Shown here piece by piece: positions 1 through 8,842 of a stretch of DNA of 54,472 nucleotides. The translations under genes and the position numbers were made by a program. The notes beneath the pieces are model-generated. The model ran no database searches. It saw nothing but the letters and a program-made list of their open reading frames with translations, and was not told the DNA's origin. Source of the DNA: an uncultured Prevotella sp. (GTDB lineage: Bacteria > Bacteroidota > Bacteroidia > Bacteroidales > Bacteroidaceae); NCBI GenBank assembly GCA_900316015.1, contig ONBG01000003.1, forward strand, positions 1 to 54,472, in the 5' to 3' direction. The stretch's first letter is position 1. Each line of letters begins with the position of its first letter.

Positions 1-3
1 CTA

Positions 4-2316
4 TTATTCATATACCTCGTCTATCCCGAATTCATCTACCCCATTGTCTTCTTTTGCACATGGATTAAAATTAGCAGGGATCCCAAAAGAGGCTGTGCTA
101 TCATAACCTAAGTTAGGGTCAGCATAGACCTTCTTCATATAGAAAGCCCATATTGGTAAGGCCATGGTTGCACCCTGTCCCATACGCATGGAATCGAAAT
201 GGATATCACGATCTTCGCCTCCTACCCAACAGCCGCTGACCAGCTGAGGGGTAAAGCCCATGAACCAAGCATCAGAATTACGGTTAGTCGTTCCGGTCTT
301 GCCGCCGATTTCTCCTTCCATATTATATTTATAGCGTAACCGTCCCGCCGTGCCTTCATCCACGACAGCCATAAGCTCTACTAACATTTTATTGGCACTT
401 GCATCGCTGATCACCTCATTCATACGAGGCTGGAAGGTAGCGATTACATTCCCTTCATTGTCTTCAATACGGCTCACGAACAAGGGTGCACATCGGATAC
501 CGTGATTAGCGAACGTCGTATAAGCACTGACCATCTCTCCCACGGAGACCTCACAAGGTCCCAAGCAAAGAGACATTGAAGGATGGATATCGGGGTTATT
601 GATTCCAAAGTCATGCAAGATAGACACAAACTGTCGGGGGTTCAGCTTGCTCATCAGGTAAGCCGATATCCAGTTGTTAGACTGCGCCAGCCCCCACTTC
701 AAGGTCACCATGCTACCATATCTAGCATGACTGGCATTTCGTGGAGTCCATGGCCGTCCTGCCACCATATAGGTACGTTGCACATTAGGAGCCTTGTCGC
801 AAGGAGAAAAACCATTCTCCATCGCTAAAGAATAAAGGAAAGGCTTTATTGTCGAGCCCACTTGTCTTCGCCCTTCCATCACCATATCATATTGGAAATG
901 GGTAAAGTCGAGTCCCCCCACATACGCCTTGACGTAACCCGTCTTAGGGTCCATGCTCATAAATCCAGCGCGAAGGAAAGACTTGTCATATCGAATGCTA
1001 TCCAGAGGCGTCATCGTAGTATCGATATCTCCATGATAGGTAAACACCGACATTTCAACTGGCGTTCGGAAACTCTTGTTGATTTCCTCATCAGAAGCTC
1101 CATTCGCCTTGAGTGCACGGTAACGATCACTCTGGCGGATGGCACGGTTCATAATCTGTCGCACCTGTTCCCGTGTCAGCTCCTCCGTAAACGGAGCGTT
1201 CGGCTTCGTCTTGTTCTCCTTATCGAAAGCAGGCTGGAGGAATCCTGCCACATGCCGATAGACAGCCTCCTCAGCATATCGCTGCATCCGGCTGTCAATA
1301 GTTGTATACACCTTCAGCCCATCTGTATAAACATTATAAGGTTCTCCGTTCTTCTTAAAATTTTTATTGCACCATCCATAGAGAGGATCAGACGCCCAAG
1401 CGATAGAGTCAATCACATACTGCCTTCTATTCCATAAAGGATAATCATCCCGGGTAGGACGCTTTGCCATCATATATTGCCGTAGGAACTCACGGAAATA
1501 AGTTGCCGTTCCATCCTTATGGTCAGTGCGATGGAAGTTCAACGCCAACGGTTCAGCGCAAGCATCCCGATATTCGCCATTAGAGATATATCCATACTTC
1601 AACATCTGTGCGAGTACAACATTCCTACGGCTCTTGCTACGGTCTGGATAGCGTACAGGGTTGAATAAAGAAGGGTTCTTGCACAAGCCGATCAGCGTGG
1701 CTGACTCGACAAGGTTCAGGTTGCGAGGTTCCTTATTGAAGTAGGTATTGGCAGCCGTCTTGATCCCAACAGCATTATGTAAGAAATCGAAGTAGTTCAG
1801 ATATAAGGCGATGATTTCCTCCTTAGTATAGTTCCTTTCCAGCTTGATGGCAATCACCCATTCGATCGGCTTTTGCAAGAGCCGTTCCATCGTGGAATGG
1901 GCAGCGTCTGAATAAAGCTGTTTTGCCAACTGCTGTGTGATCGTACTGCCACCGCCCGCACTTGTCTGTCCCATCAGACCGCGTTTAACAATAGCACGCC
2001 CCAACGCAATGAAATCTATGCCAGAATGCTCATAGAACCGAGAGTCCTCTGTTGCCACCAAAGCCTTAACCAAATACGGTGAAAGGTTTGAGTATGAAAC
2101 ACATATACGGTTTTCTCTATTGAAATTCCAAGTCCCCATGATCTTACCATCAGCAGAATAGACCTGTGTGGCAAATCGATTAATGGGATTCTGCAAGTCT
2201 TCGATGGGAGGCATATAACCAATCCATCCGAACCAGATCGCAGTAAAGGCAACCACTGTAAGGACAACGACAGTTCCCAATGCTCCCCAAAGGAAATGTA
2301 TGAAAGCTTTTCTCAT
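4..2316 (-). CDS. Class A penicillin-binding protein (bifunctional transglycosylase/transpeptidase)
   Basis: Builds and cross-links peptidoglycan at the outer face of the inner membrane. After a short basic N-terminus there is one membrane anchor (about residues 8-32), then the GT51 glycosyltransferase domain with catalytic Glu in TEDSRFYEH (E90) and the GGSTITQQLAK motif, then the transpeptidase domain with STIK (S488, K491), SNN (from S546) and KTGT (from K673), numbered from the ATG at 2316. The frame is open up to an in-frame TTG four codons earlier (2328), but the ATG is the better start. All catalytic motifs are intact. It has its own promoter just upstream and is divergent from pyrB. 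A second class A PBP lies at 19980-22487. PBP1A/PBP1C-type subclass is not decided here. Confidence 0.93.
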   Translation of the reverse strand: MRKAFIHFLWGALGTVVVLTVVAFTAIWFGWIGYMPPIEDLQNPINRFATQVYSADGKIMGTWNFNRENRICVSYSNLSPYLVKALVATEDSRFYEHSGIDFIALGRAIVKRGLMGQTSAGGGSTITQQLAKQLYSDAAHSTMERLLQKPIEWVIAIKLERNYTKEEIIALYLNYFDFLHNAVGIKTAANTYFNKEPRNLNLVESATLIGLCKNPSLFNPVRYPDRSKSRRNVVLAQMLKYGYISNGEYRDACAEPLALNFHRTDHKDGTATYFREFLRQYMMAKRPTRDDYPLWNRRQYVIDSIAWASDPLYGWCNKNFKKNGEPYNVYTDGLKVYTTIDSRMQRYAEEAVYRHVAGFLQPAFDKENKTKPNAPFTEELTREQVRQIMNRAIRQSDRYRALKANGASDEEINKSFRTPVEMSVFTYHGDIDTTMTPLDSIRYDKSFLRAGFMSMDPKTGYVKAYVGGLDFTHFQYDMVMEGRRQVGSTIKPFLYSLAMENGFSPCDKAPNVQRTYMVAGRPWTPRNASHARYGSMVTLKWGLAQSNNWISAYLMSKLNPRQFVSILHDFGINNPDIHPSMSLCLGPCEVSVGEMVSAYTTFANHGIRCAPLFVSRIEDNEGNVIATFQPRMNEVISDASANKMLVELMAVVDEGTAGRLRYKYNMEGEIGGKTGTTNRNSDAWFMGFTPQLVSGCWVGGEDRDIHFDSMRMGQGATMALPIWAFYMKKVYADPNLGYDSTASFGIPANFNPCAKEDNGVDEFGIDEVYE

Positions 2317-2339
2317 CTTCAAATCCAAAGTATTCGGTG

Positions 2340-2370
2340 CAAAAATACTATTTTTTTCGAATTATCACAA
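2340..2370 (-). promoter_or_regulatory. Bacteroidetes-type promoter of the PBP gene
   Basis: On the minus strand the -7 box is TATTTTTG (2340-2347) and a TTG -33 box sits 20 bases upstream (2368-2370). This fits the TTTG-N19/20-TAnnTTTG consensus of the phylum. The expected start of transcription leaves a leader of about 20 bases. Confidence 0.65.
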
Positions 2371-2389
2371 ATAAATAAAAAATAATGTG

Positions 2390-2397
2390 TACCTTAG
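2390..2397 (+). promoter_or_regulatory. Possible -7 element of pyrBI
   Basis: TACCTTAG differs from TAnnTTTG by one base and lies 33 bases before the pyrB ATG, back to back with the PBP promoter. No good -33 box is visible, so this is tentative. Confidence 0.35.
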
Positions 2398-2429
2398 CCG
2401 TCGATTTAAGAATAAACAATCATACGTCA

Positions 2430-3380
2430 ATGGAAAAACATAACTTTGTAACGATTGCCAACCTTTCGAAAGAGCAGTTGCTCTATTTGATAGAAATGGC
2501 GCAGGAGTTCGAACAGCATCCCAACCGGGAGTTACTTAAAGGAAAGGTCGTTGCCACTCTTTTCTTTGAACCCTCCACCCGTACAAGACTTAGTTTTGAG
2601 ACAGCAGCCAACAGGTTGGGGGCCCGCGTCATCGGCTTTTCCGATGCGAAAGTGTCAAGTGTCACGAAGGGCGAGACCCTCAAGGATACGATCCTCATGG
2701 TTTCCAATTATGCCGATGTCATCGTCATGCGCCATTACATCGAAGGTGCAGCTCAATATGCAAGCGAGGTTGCCCCAGTGCCCATCATCAACGCAGGTGA
2801 CGGTGCTCACATGCATCCCTCACAATGCCTGCTTGACTTGTATTCCATCTATAAGACGCAAGGGACCTTGGAAAACCTGAACATTTATTTAGTGGGCGAC
2901 CTGAAATATGGGCGTACGGTTCATTCCTTGCTCATGGCGATGCGCTTTTTCAACCCAACCTTTCATTTCATCGCCCCCAAGGAGCTTGCCATGCCCCAGG
3001 AATACAAGTTGTATTGCAAGGAGCACAATATCAAATTCCAGGAGCATACCGCCTTTAACGAGAAGGTAATCGCCGATGCGGATATTCTTTACATGACCAG
3101 GGTTCAGAAAGAACGCTTCTCCGACCTGATGGAATACGAGCGGGTGAAGAACGTATATATCCTCAAGAACGAGATGTTAAGCAATGTAAAGCCCAACATG
3201 AAGATCCTTCATCCTTTGCCACGCGTCAACGAGATTGCATACGATGTGGACAACAACCCACACGCCTATTATATCCAACAAGCACGGAATGGACTGTACG
3301 CCCGGGAATCCATTTTCAGCTATTGCTTAGGACTGACGATTGATGACATCAAAAATGATAAAACTATTATTGAAGAATGA
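2430..3380 (+). CDS. pyrB: Aspartate carbamoyltransferase catalytic subunit
   Basis: Cytosolic enzyme joining carbamoyl phosphate and aspartate to N-carbamoyl-aspartate, the committed step of pyrimidine synthesis. The product is about 316 residues, the usual length. The carbamoyl-phosphate loop [12 protein letters not shown] is intact, as are the MRHYIEGAA segment and the HPLPRVNEI segment near the C-terminus. The reading frame is open from 2385, but the residues before the ATG at 2430 (MEKHNF) are unlike the family, so 2430 is taken as start. The stop overlaps the pyrI start (ATGA at 3377-3380), so the two subunits are translationally coupled. A second pyrimidine gene, pyrF, lies 10 kb downstream in another operon. 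Confidence 0.96.
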   Translation: MEKHNFVTIANLSKEQLLYLIEMAQEFEQHPNRELLKGKVVATLFFEPSTRTRLSFETAANRLGARVIGFSDAKVSSVTKGETLKDTILMVSNYADVIVMRHYIEGAAQYASEVAPVPIINAGDGAHMHPSQCLLDLYSIYKTQGTLENLNIYLVGDLKYGRTVHSLLMAMRFFNPTFHFIAPKELAMPQEYKLYCKEHNIKFQEHTAFNEKVIADADILYMTRVQKERFSDLMEYERVKNVYILKNEMLSNVKPNMKILHPLPRVNEIAYDVDNNPHAYYIQQARNGLYARESIFSYCLGLTIDDIKNDKTIIEE

Positions 3381-3838
3381 CTATGAGCAAGAAAGAACGC
3401 TTGGTTGCAGCAATCGAGAATGGGACTGTAATCGATCATATACCCGCTGAAAAAACCTATCAGGTAGCCATGCTGTTAGGCGTGTTCGACCTGACGACAC
3501 CCGTCACCATTGGTGTCAACTATGTATCCAAGAAAATAGGCAAGAAGGGGATTATCAAGGCATCGGACAAATACTTTACCGACGAAGAGATTTCCCGATT
3601 GTCCGTCGTTGCGCCTAAGGTAGTATTGAATATCATCCATGACTACGAGGTCGTGGAGAAAAAGACCGTGGAAACCCCCGATGAACTTCGCGGCATTGTA
3701 AAATGCAACAACCCCAAGTGCATAACCAACAATGAACCCATGGAAACAGTATTCAATATCGTTGATAAAGAACGCGGCATACTCAAATGCCGTTATTGTG
3801 ACAAAGAACAAGATATCAACAACGTCGAACTCTGCTGA
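3377..3838 (+). CDS. pyrI: Aspartate carbamoyltransferase regulatory subunit
   Basis: Allosteric nucleotide-binding subunit that assembles with PyrB. The 153-residue product has the N-terminal nucleotide-binding domain (starting around [19 protein letters not shown]) and the C-terminal zinc domain with the four cysteines arranged as CNNPKC and CRYC, so the catalytic-subunit contact site is intact. Start is the ATG overlapping the pyrB stop; a second ATG two codons later (3383) is equally possible. Its presence means ATCase here is the feedback-controlled holoenzyme type. Confidence 0.96.
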   Translation: MTMSKKERLVAAIENGTVIDHIPAEKTYQVAMLLGVFDLTTPVTIGVNYVSKKIGKKGIIKASDKYFTDEEISRLSVVAPKVVLNIIHDYEVVEKKTVETPDELRGIVKCNNPKCITNNEPMETVFNIVDKERGILKCRYCDKEQDINNVELC

Positions 3839-3857
3839 GAAGATTTTATGCTCTTTA

Positions 3858-3889
3858 TTTGGAGCATCAAAAAATAATTTCTAACTTTG
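3858..3889 (+). promoter_or_regulatory. Promoter of glyA
   Basis: TTTG at 3858-3861, 20-base spacer, TAACTTTG at 3882-3889. This is a full match to the Bacteroidetes consensus. The leader to the ATG at 3944 is about 48 bases. A short inverted repeat (TGCTC..GAGCA, 3849-3867) overlaps the -33 box and could be the 3' end of the pyrBI transcript or an operator. Confidence 0.75.
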
Positions 3890-3943
3890 CACATAGTTGC
3901 GACTAAAAAAATAATTTATGTACCTTTTTAAAACAAAGTAAAA

Positions 3944-5224
3944 ATGGAAAGAGATCAACAGATTTTCGACCTTATCGAAAAGGAGCATCAGCGTCAGCTG
4001 AAAGGAATGGAACTGATTGCATCAGAGAATTTTGTCAGTGACGAGGTCATGAACGCTATGGGTTCTTACCTCACGAACAAGTATGCCGAGGGACTGCCAG
4101 GCAAGCGCTATTATGGCGGATGCCAGGTCGTTGACCAGGTAGAGACTCTTGCTATCGAAAGAGTCAAGAAGCTCTTTGGTGCAGAATTTGCCAATGTCCA
4201 GCCCCATTCAGGCGCACAAGCCAATGCCGCTGTCCTCTTGGCATGCATGAATCCTGGCGATACCTTCATGGGTCTAAATCTTGCGCACGGCGGTCATTTG
4301 TCACATGGCAGCAATGTGAATACCTCCGGTATCCTGTATCATCCTATCGGCTATAACCTTGACAAGGAAACGGGTCGTGTTGACTATGATGAAATGGAAG
4401 AATTGGCATTGAAGCATAAGCCCAAGATGATTATCGGCGGTGGCTCTGCCTACAGTAGGGAATGGGATTATGAGCGGATGCGCAAGATAGCAGATGAGGT
4501 GGGTGCCATTTTTATGGTTGACATGGCACATCCTGCCGGACTGATTGCCGCAGGCCTGCTGAAGAACCCGGTCAAATACGCACACATTGTCACCTCCACG
4601 ACACACAAGACCCTTCGCGGCCCACGTGGCGGAATCATCCTGATGGGCAAAGACTTCCCTAACCCTTGGGGCAAGACGAACAAGAAGGGAGAGCTGAAGA
4701 TGATGAGCCAGCTCTTGAACTCAGCTGTGTTCCCAGGCATCCAGGGCGGTCCATTGGAGCATGTCATCGCTGCCAAGGCCGTTGGTTTCAATGAGAATCT
4801 ACAGCCTGCATGGAAAGAATACGCGCTCCAAGTGAAGAAGAATGCGGCTGTCCTTGCAGATGAGCTGATCAAGCGTGGCTTTGGCATCGTCAGCGGTGGA
4901 ACGGATAATCACTCCATGTTAGTTGATCTCCGCACAAAATACCCCGACCTTACAGGAAAAGTTGCAGAGAATGCACTTGTTGCCGCTGATATCACGGTCA
5001 ACAAGAACATGGTTCCATTCGACACTCGTAGTGCTTTCCAGACATCCGGAATCCGCTTAGGAACAGCTGCCATGACAACCCGTGGCGCAAAAGAAGAGAT
5101 GATGGTATTGATTGCTGACCTGATCGAAGAGGTTCTTAATGATCCTGAAAACGAGCAGGTCATCGCAAGGGTACGCGAGAAAGTAAATGACACGATGAAG
5201 GACTATCCTCTGTTTGCTTATTAA
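3944..5224 (+). CDS. glyA: Serine hydroxymethyltransferase
   Basis: PLP enzyme interconverting serine and glycine and charging tetrahydrofolate with a one-carbon unit. 426 residues, full length. The PLP lysine is K222 in [13 protein letters not shown]; the N-terminal LIASENF motif and the YYGGC and HSGAQAN motifs are present. It is a single-gene unit with its own promoter and a strong hairpin terminator just after the stop. One-carbon units from this enzyme feed the purine pathway represented here by purC and purM. Confidence 0.97.
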   Translation: MERDQQIFDLIEKEHQRQLKGMELIASENFVSDEVMNAMGSYLTNKYAEGLPGKRYYGGCQVVDQVETLAIERVKKLFGAEFANVQPHSGAQANAAVLLACMNPGDTFMGLNLAHGGHLSHGSNVNTSGILYHPIGYNLDKETGRVDYDEMEELALKHKPKMIIGGGSAYSREWDYERMRKIADEVGAIFMVDMAHPAGLIAAGLLKNPVKYAHIVTSTTHKTLRGPRGGIILMGKDFPNPWGKTNKKGELKMMSQLLNSAVFPGIQGGPLEHVIAAKAVGFNENLQPAWKEYALQVKKNAAVLADELIKRGFGIVSGGTDNHSMLVDLRTKYPDLTGKVAENALVAADITVNKNMVPFDTRSAFQTSGIRLGTAAMTTRGAKEEMMVLIADLIEEVLNDPENEQVIARVREKVNDTMKDYPLFAY

Positions 5225-5244
5225 TTTACTTACGGAATCTGATA

Positions 5245-5287
5245 AAAATGGCGTGCCAATCCATCTTGACACGCCATTTTCTTTTTT
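5245..5287. terminator. Bidirectional terminator between glyA and the 5303-5878 gene
   Basis: Perfect 11-base arms (AAAATGGCGTG at 5245-5255, CACGCCATTTT at 5270-5280) are followed by CTTTTTT. A-run on the left and T-run on the right let it serve both converging transcripts. Confidence 0.85.
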
Positions 5288-5302
5288 CGATAGACAAGTT
5301 CC

Positions 5303-5878
5303 CTACCTCTTTCTTTTAACCTTATATTCCCCTTTGGCATAGATGATCTTTCCCTCGAAGTCAAGGAAATGATCCGTAGCCATCCATTGCTGCCGGCTTG
5401 GAGGAACCGAGGGATTGAGACATTTGATTCCCTTCTGGATCACAATGCTCCCCTTGCGCTTCTCAATATGAAAGCCAGAGCCAAGGAGAGCGACCGTCCC
5501 ATGCAGTGTGTCTATCTTCCATAGTTCCTGTCCATCGGTCATATATTCACCTGCTAAGTCGCCCTTGTCCACTACAATAAACAGATTCTGCGCCCGCGGA
5601 CTGGTAAAGAAAGCTACAATACGTTCATATCCCTCTGGAGCCAGTCTCACCTGGAGGTTCGTATTGGAAAAGACATCGATCTTATATAACCTTTCCTGAA
5701 AGGTATAATACAGGCAATGCCGCCTGTTATCCGTATAACGAGCCACTTCCCTCGCCCCTTGGGGAAGCGACGCTACCGCAGCAGCCACGCGATTAGCAAC
5801 GGGCGTCTGTGCCAACAGGCTCGAAGTCATTAGCAGCAAGACAACAATCCATACATATTTCTTTGATAATCCTGTCAT
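5303..5878 (-). CDS. Exported protein of unknown function
   Basis: 191 residues with an N-terminal signal peptide (about residues 1-24, ending near LLAQTPV). The rest looks like beta-strand-rich secreted protein with alternating hydrophobic residues and a basic C-terminus (KVKRKR). I do not recognise a family and see no catalytic motif. It follows the DUF5715-type gene with no gap (that gene's stop is at 5879-5881), so the two are one operon and probably act together in the periplasm. Function is unknown. Confidence 0.8.
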   Translation of the reverse strand: MTGLSKKYVWIVVLLLMTSSLLAQTPVANRVAAAVASLPQGAREVARYTDNRRHCLYYTFQERLYKIDVFSNTNLQVRLAPEGYERIVAFFTSPRAQNLFIVVDKGDLAGEYMTDGQELWKIDTLHGTVALLGSGFHIEKRKGSIVIQKGIKCLNPSVPPSRQQWMATDHFLDFEGKIIYAKGEYKVKRKR

Positions 5879-6739
5879 CTACTTTACCGTAATATGGAAA
5901 CATCCCTGATTCACTTCGTATTTGACATAACAGCGATTGCTCTTCCGCATGTCGTTTAATACCTCGCTCAGCACCCATTTCAAGGTGTCGTTCCTCACAG
6001 GGCGGCGTTTCTGACCATTCGGGTCCTCCACAGTCTTATACCGATTGTAACAGACATCGAAGGTCGTACCGTACAGATGGCAACTGTTCTGGGTGGCATT
6101 CCCATTATGCCCTCGGAGCTTCGCCACATCAGCCTTGCTCCTCATGACACTCGTTATGATAATCTTATGAAGAGGAATCCCCTTGATCTGCAGGCTATCA
6201 AAAAAGGTACGACCAATATCCTGAAGCAAGACGGAAGCCTTCGGGACTAAGTAGGGGATGCTGCTATGCAACCGGTCGACATAAAAATAAGGATTGCTCC
6301 CCACATAGACCAGTTCCGACTTCCTGTTCTCAGCTTCCAAGCGATCCTTGACAGGCTTGACTCCCCACTTCTCTGCTGCAGTCAACTGCACATCGTTCTG
6401 ATCGGGAAAAGCATCTGAAAAGCGCGGAACACTATAGATCCTGTTCTTGACCAACGAGCCATCCGCCTTGAAAAAGCGAGAGGCCATGAACATGGAATCT
6501 CTATGTACCGTGTCTTGCGATGCTCCAGGAGCAGCCATCGTCTGATTTTCCTGCCGCGCCTGCCCATCTCCTTCCGTAACCTTCGCCACAAGAGTGTCCT
6601 TCCGTGAGATAGACGTATCCGCATCCCCACCTCGCTCACTAACGGGTTTGGCGATGGAAGGAAATATGAGCCTGACGATTGCCAACAGGAACACCACTGC
6701 AGCAAAGCCCTGTAGAAATCTATTCTTAGTAATTCTCAT
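5879..6739 (-). CDS. Membrane-anchored M15 peptidase-like protein (DUF5715 type)
   Basis: About 286 residues: one N-terminal membrane segment (FAAVVFLLAIVRLIF), a Ser/Thr/Gln-rich linker, then a periplasmic domain. Near residues 220-229 the sequence NSCHLYGTTFD gives the S-x-H-x6-D pattern of M15 (VanY/DacB-like) zinc D,D-peptidases, and the C-terminus has E-x7-FH (GCFHITVK) in the place of the E-x-WH motif. So the three possible zinc ligands (H~221, D~228, H~283) are present. Known: M15 enzymes trim D-Ala from peptidoglycan. Inference: this protein acts on the cell wall. The ATG at 6739 is preferred over the TTG one codon upstream. First gene of a two-gene operon. Confidence 0.8.
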   Translation of the reverse strand: MRITKNRFLQGFAAVVFLLAIVRLIFPSIAKPVSERGGDADTSISRKDTLVAKVTEGDGQARQENQTMAAPGASQDTVHRDSMFMASRFFKADGSLVKNRIYSVPRFSDAFPDQNDVQLTAAEKWGVKPVKDRLEAENRKSELVYVGSNPYFYVDRLHSSIPYLVPKASVLLQDIGRTFFDSLQIKGIPLHKIIITSVMRSKADVAKLRGHNGNATQNSCHLYGTTFDVCYNRYKTVEDPNGQKRRPVRNDTLKWVLSEVLNDMRKSNRCYVKYEVNQGCFHITVK

Positions 6740-6765
6740 CAAAACAATTCTCCGTTTTCAACATG

Positions 6766-6796
6766 CAAAGATAAGATATATTGCACAAATATACAA
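6766..6796 (-). promoter_or_regulatory. Promoter of the 6739-5303 operon
   Basis: Minus-strand -7 TATCTTTG (6766-6773) with a TTG 20 bases upstream (6794-6796). The leader is about 20 bases. Confidence 0.65.
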
Positions 6797-7042
6797 TACC
6801 TATCATTTTATTTCGCACAAATTTACTCACTTCATATTAATCTAACAAATAATTGCCAAGATTTCTTCATGAGGACAATGCAACTTGTTCTCTTTTCAAT
6901 GATAATGACTCCGGGTAGGCTTCTCGTTGCAGGTTAGCACCTTCCTTAACATAGGATGGCATTCTCCCTAACTTGCGTACGACTTCGATCTCTTTCTCTT
7001 TTTCCTTGCCCGTCGTCCCCTATTCTTTTCTCTCTCTTACTC

Positions 7043-7070
7043 ACCTGCTGGCACAATACCTCCAGCAGGT
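7043..7070. other. Hairpin with perfect 9-base arms
   Basis: ACCTGCTGG (7043-7051) and CCAGCAGGT (7062-7070) enclose a 10-base loop. There is no T-run on either side, so it is not an ordinary terminator. It may be part of an unrecognised RNA or a protein-binding site. Confidence 0.5.
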
Positions 7071-7235
7071 CAACCCTTGTCCACTTCCGTGCATCGGGTC
7101 CCACGGAGAGACGGTAACAAGTCGCACAAGGGAATCGTCAGACATGAGTCCATTAACTTCAGACAAAGGGCGAAGATGGAATCCATTAAACCGTGCAAAT
7201 TCTTTACATTCCAAAGCAGAATGGATTGAATGTGA

Positions 7236-7323
7236 AATGAAAAGGAATGCATTTGCCAATGAATGAGGATTCGTCCATCAATGAATCTAAATTCAAGGCA
7301 AAATGAATCTAAACCCAATGCAA
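7236..7323. repeat. Tandem array, 22-base period, AATGAA units
   Basis: AATGAA occurs at 7236, 7258, 7280 and 7302, exactly 22 bases apart. The two right-hand units are well conserved (AATGAATCTAAA shared, then similar CAA..GCAA); the left two are more decayed. A period not divisible by three argues against a peptide repeat. Confidence 0.65.
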
Positions 7324-7396
7324 ATTCAATATTCGTGCGCGTACATTATATCCGCGCGCGTATAAATAGAGATAAATATAAAGATAAAGAAAAAAA

Positions 7397-7440
7397 GAGT
7401 CGACGCCGTCGACTCGAAAAAAAGTCCGACGACGTCGTCG
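7397..7440. other. Two GC-rich perfect palindromes between A-runs
   Basis: GAGTCGACG-C-CGTCGACTC (7397-7415) and CGACGACGTCGTCG (7427-7440) are separated and flanked by A-runs. Just upstream (7336-7367) lie GTGCGCGTAC and CCGCGCGCG blocks separated by AT. They could bind a regulatory or chromosome-organising protein; there is no direct evidence for either. Confidence 0.5.
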
Positions 7441-7583
7441 CCGATTTAGTTTTTAATTTTTGTTTTCTTTCTTTTTTACGACAAAGCAGTCGTGGCAGGG
7501 TCAGCTGTGGGAATGCGAGCAAGGACAACAAAAGATAATTGTGAGTAAGGAAGGACAGGGGCGCGAGTAGCCTGGCTGCTAAA

Positions 7584-7693
7584 GGTCATCTCCTGCCTTG
7601 CAAAAGATCATCAATCAGAAGGCAAAAGGTCATCGATCAGAAGGCGAAAGATCATCAATCAGAAGACAAAAGGTCACCTCCTGTCTCCCCACT
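7584..7693. repeat. Tandem array, 22-base period, GRTCATC units (copy A)
   Basis: GGTCATC 7584, GATCATC 7606, GGTCATC 7628, GATCATC 7650 and GGTCACC 7672 are each exactly 22 bases apart. The inner three units also share ATCAGAAG; the outer two share TCCTG instead. The same unit and period recur after gdhA at 39337-39424. It ends about 90 bases before the phoH promoter. Confidence 0.75.
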
Positions 7694-7783
7694 GGGCATA
7701 AGCCGTGAAGCAGCATCTTTGATAAGGCTAAAAGCCTCGCAAGGACAAATATTTCAAGAAGGAGCGGAAGAAAAGATAATTTA

Positions 7784-7815
7784 TTTGCGCGTTTCATGAT
7801 TTTATTGTAAATTTG
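7784..7815 (+). promoter_or_regulatory. Promoter of phoH
   Basis: TTTG 7784-7787, 20-base spacer, TAAATTTG 7808-7815: a full consensus match. A purine-rich AAGAGGT ending 10 bases before the TTG start looks like a Shine-Dalgarno site, unusual for this phylum. Confidence 0.75.
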
Positions 7816-7841
7816 CAACCAAAACAAGAGGTATTCATACA

Positions 7842-8822
7842 TTGATTGAGAAGCATATTGTTTTAGAAGACATTGACCCCGTAGTATTCTATGGCGTAAA
7901 TAACGGTCATCTTCAAATGATTAAATCTTTGTTTCCCAAACTGCGGATTGTGGCAAGAGACAATGTCATTCGTGTTTTGGGAGACGAAGAGGAAATGTGC
8001 AAGTTTGAAGAAAACATTGAGACCATGCGGAAGCACGTCCTGAAGTTCAACTCCATTTCGGAAGAAGACATCCTCGACATCATCAAGGGTAAGAAAACGA
8101 AGGAAGAAGGGACCAAGGGCGTGGTAGTGTACAGCATCTCAGGTCGTCCGATCAAGGGGCGTTCCGAAAACCAGCAGAAGTTGATTGATGCCTTCGAGAA
8201 AAGTGACATGATCTTTGCTGTGGGTCCAGCAGGGACAGGGAAGACCTACCTCAGCATAGCCCTTGCCGTAAAGGCGTTGAAAGAAAAGACCGCCAAGAAG
8301 ATCATACTGAGCCGTCCGGCCGTCGAGGCAGGTGAGAAATTAGGATTCCTCCCCGGGGACATGAAGGACAAGATCGACCCCTATTTGCAACCGCTCTACG
8401 ATGCCTTAGAGGACATGATACCAGCCACGAAGCTCCAGGACATGATGGAAAAGCACACGATTCAGATTGCCCCCCTTGCCTTTATGAGAGGAAGGACACT
8501 GAGCGATGCCGTCGTGATCCTCGACGAGGCGCAGAACACCACGACAGCACAGATCCGGATGTTCCTCACCCGCATGGGATGGAACACCAAGATGATCATC
8601 ACTGGAGACATGACACAGATCGACCTACCGCACGACCAGAAGAGTGGCCTACGCGAAGCCTTGGCTATCTTAGGCGATATCGAGGGCATCTCTGTCATCA
8701 AATTAGGGCAGAAGGACATCGTCCGGCACAAGCTTGTCACCCGCATTGTCAACGCTTACGATGCTTATGACAAGAAACGGAAGGACGAGTTGGAGAAGAA
8801 GAAAAAAGAACAGAAGGTTTAA
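7842..8822 (+). CDS. phoH: PhoH family ATPase
   Basis: 326 residues. A small N-terminal KH-like/PhoH-N region (about 1-110) precedes the ATPase domain with Walker A GPAGTGKT (128-135) and Walker B/DEAQN (228-232); the C-terminus is Lys/Glu-rich. The start is TTG at 7842: no ATG lies nearby and the sequence from this codon (MIEKHIVLEDIDPVVFYGVN) already has the look of the family N-terminus. Family members are linked to RNA metabolism and YbeY-type ribosome maturation, but the exact reaction of PhoH is not settled. It heads a long + strand run beginning with purC 20 bases downstream. Confidence 0.92.
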   Translation: MIEKHIVLEDIDPVVFYGVNNGHLQMIKSLFPKLRIVARDNVIRVLGDEEEMCKFEENIETMRKHVLKFNSISEEDILDIIKGKKTKEEGTKGVVVYSISGRPIKGRSENQQKLIDAFEKSDMIFAVGPAGTGKTYLSIALAVKALKEKTAKKIILSRPAVEAGEKLGFLPGDMKDKIDPYLQPLYDALEDMIPATKLQDMMEKHTIQIAPLAFMRGRTLSDAVVILDEAQNTTTAQIRMFLTRMGWNTKMIITGDMTQIDLPHDQKSGLREALAILGDIEGISVIKLGQKDIVRHKLVTRIVNAYDAYDKKRKDELEKKKKEQKV

Positions 8823-8842
8823 ATTTAAAGATTAAATAAACG

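Larger units (their letters stand above)
6797..7783. other. Long non-coding stretch (about 1 kb) with repeats and palindromes
   Basis: No frame here resembles a protein: the open frames at 6973-7266 and 7263-7538 are rich in Ser, Arg or Lys and cross the repeats. What it holds is a 9-bp hairpin (7043-7070), a 22-base-period array of AATGAA units (7236-7323), GC-rich blocks around 7336-7367, two GC palindromes in an A/T-rich setting (7397-7440) and a second 22-base-period array of GRTCATC units (7584-7693). From 6840 to 7035 I see nothing definite beyond pyrimidine-rich tracts. Confidence 0.7.

Noticed and set aside
862-1437. Long antisense frames inside the first PBP gene (also 583-828 and 2016-2267)
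   Set aside because: They lie wholly inside an intact PBP reading frame, encode low-complexity His/Ile/Arg-rich products and have no promoter or family likeness.
7340-7370. Possible dif site or replication origin
   Set aside because: The sequence does not match the bacterial dif arms I know, and I found no clear DnaA boxes (only a two-mismatch one near 7074).
7263-7538. 91-codon frame in the long intergenic region (and 97 codons at 6973-7266)
   Set aside because: They cross tandem repeats and palindromes, are very basic or low-complexity and start at no promoter. Not reported as genes.
7584-7693. 22-base-period arrays considered as CRISPR
   Set aside because: Repeats are too short and the unit is 22 bases in all, with no separate spacers of 25-40 bases; no cas genes are nearby.
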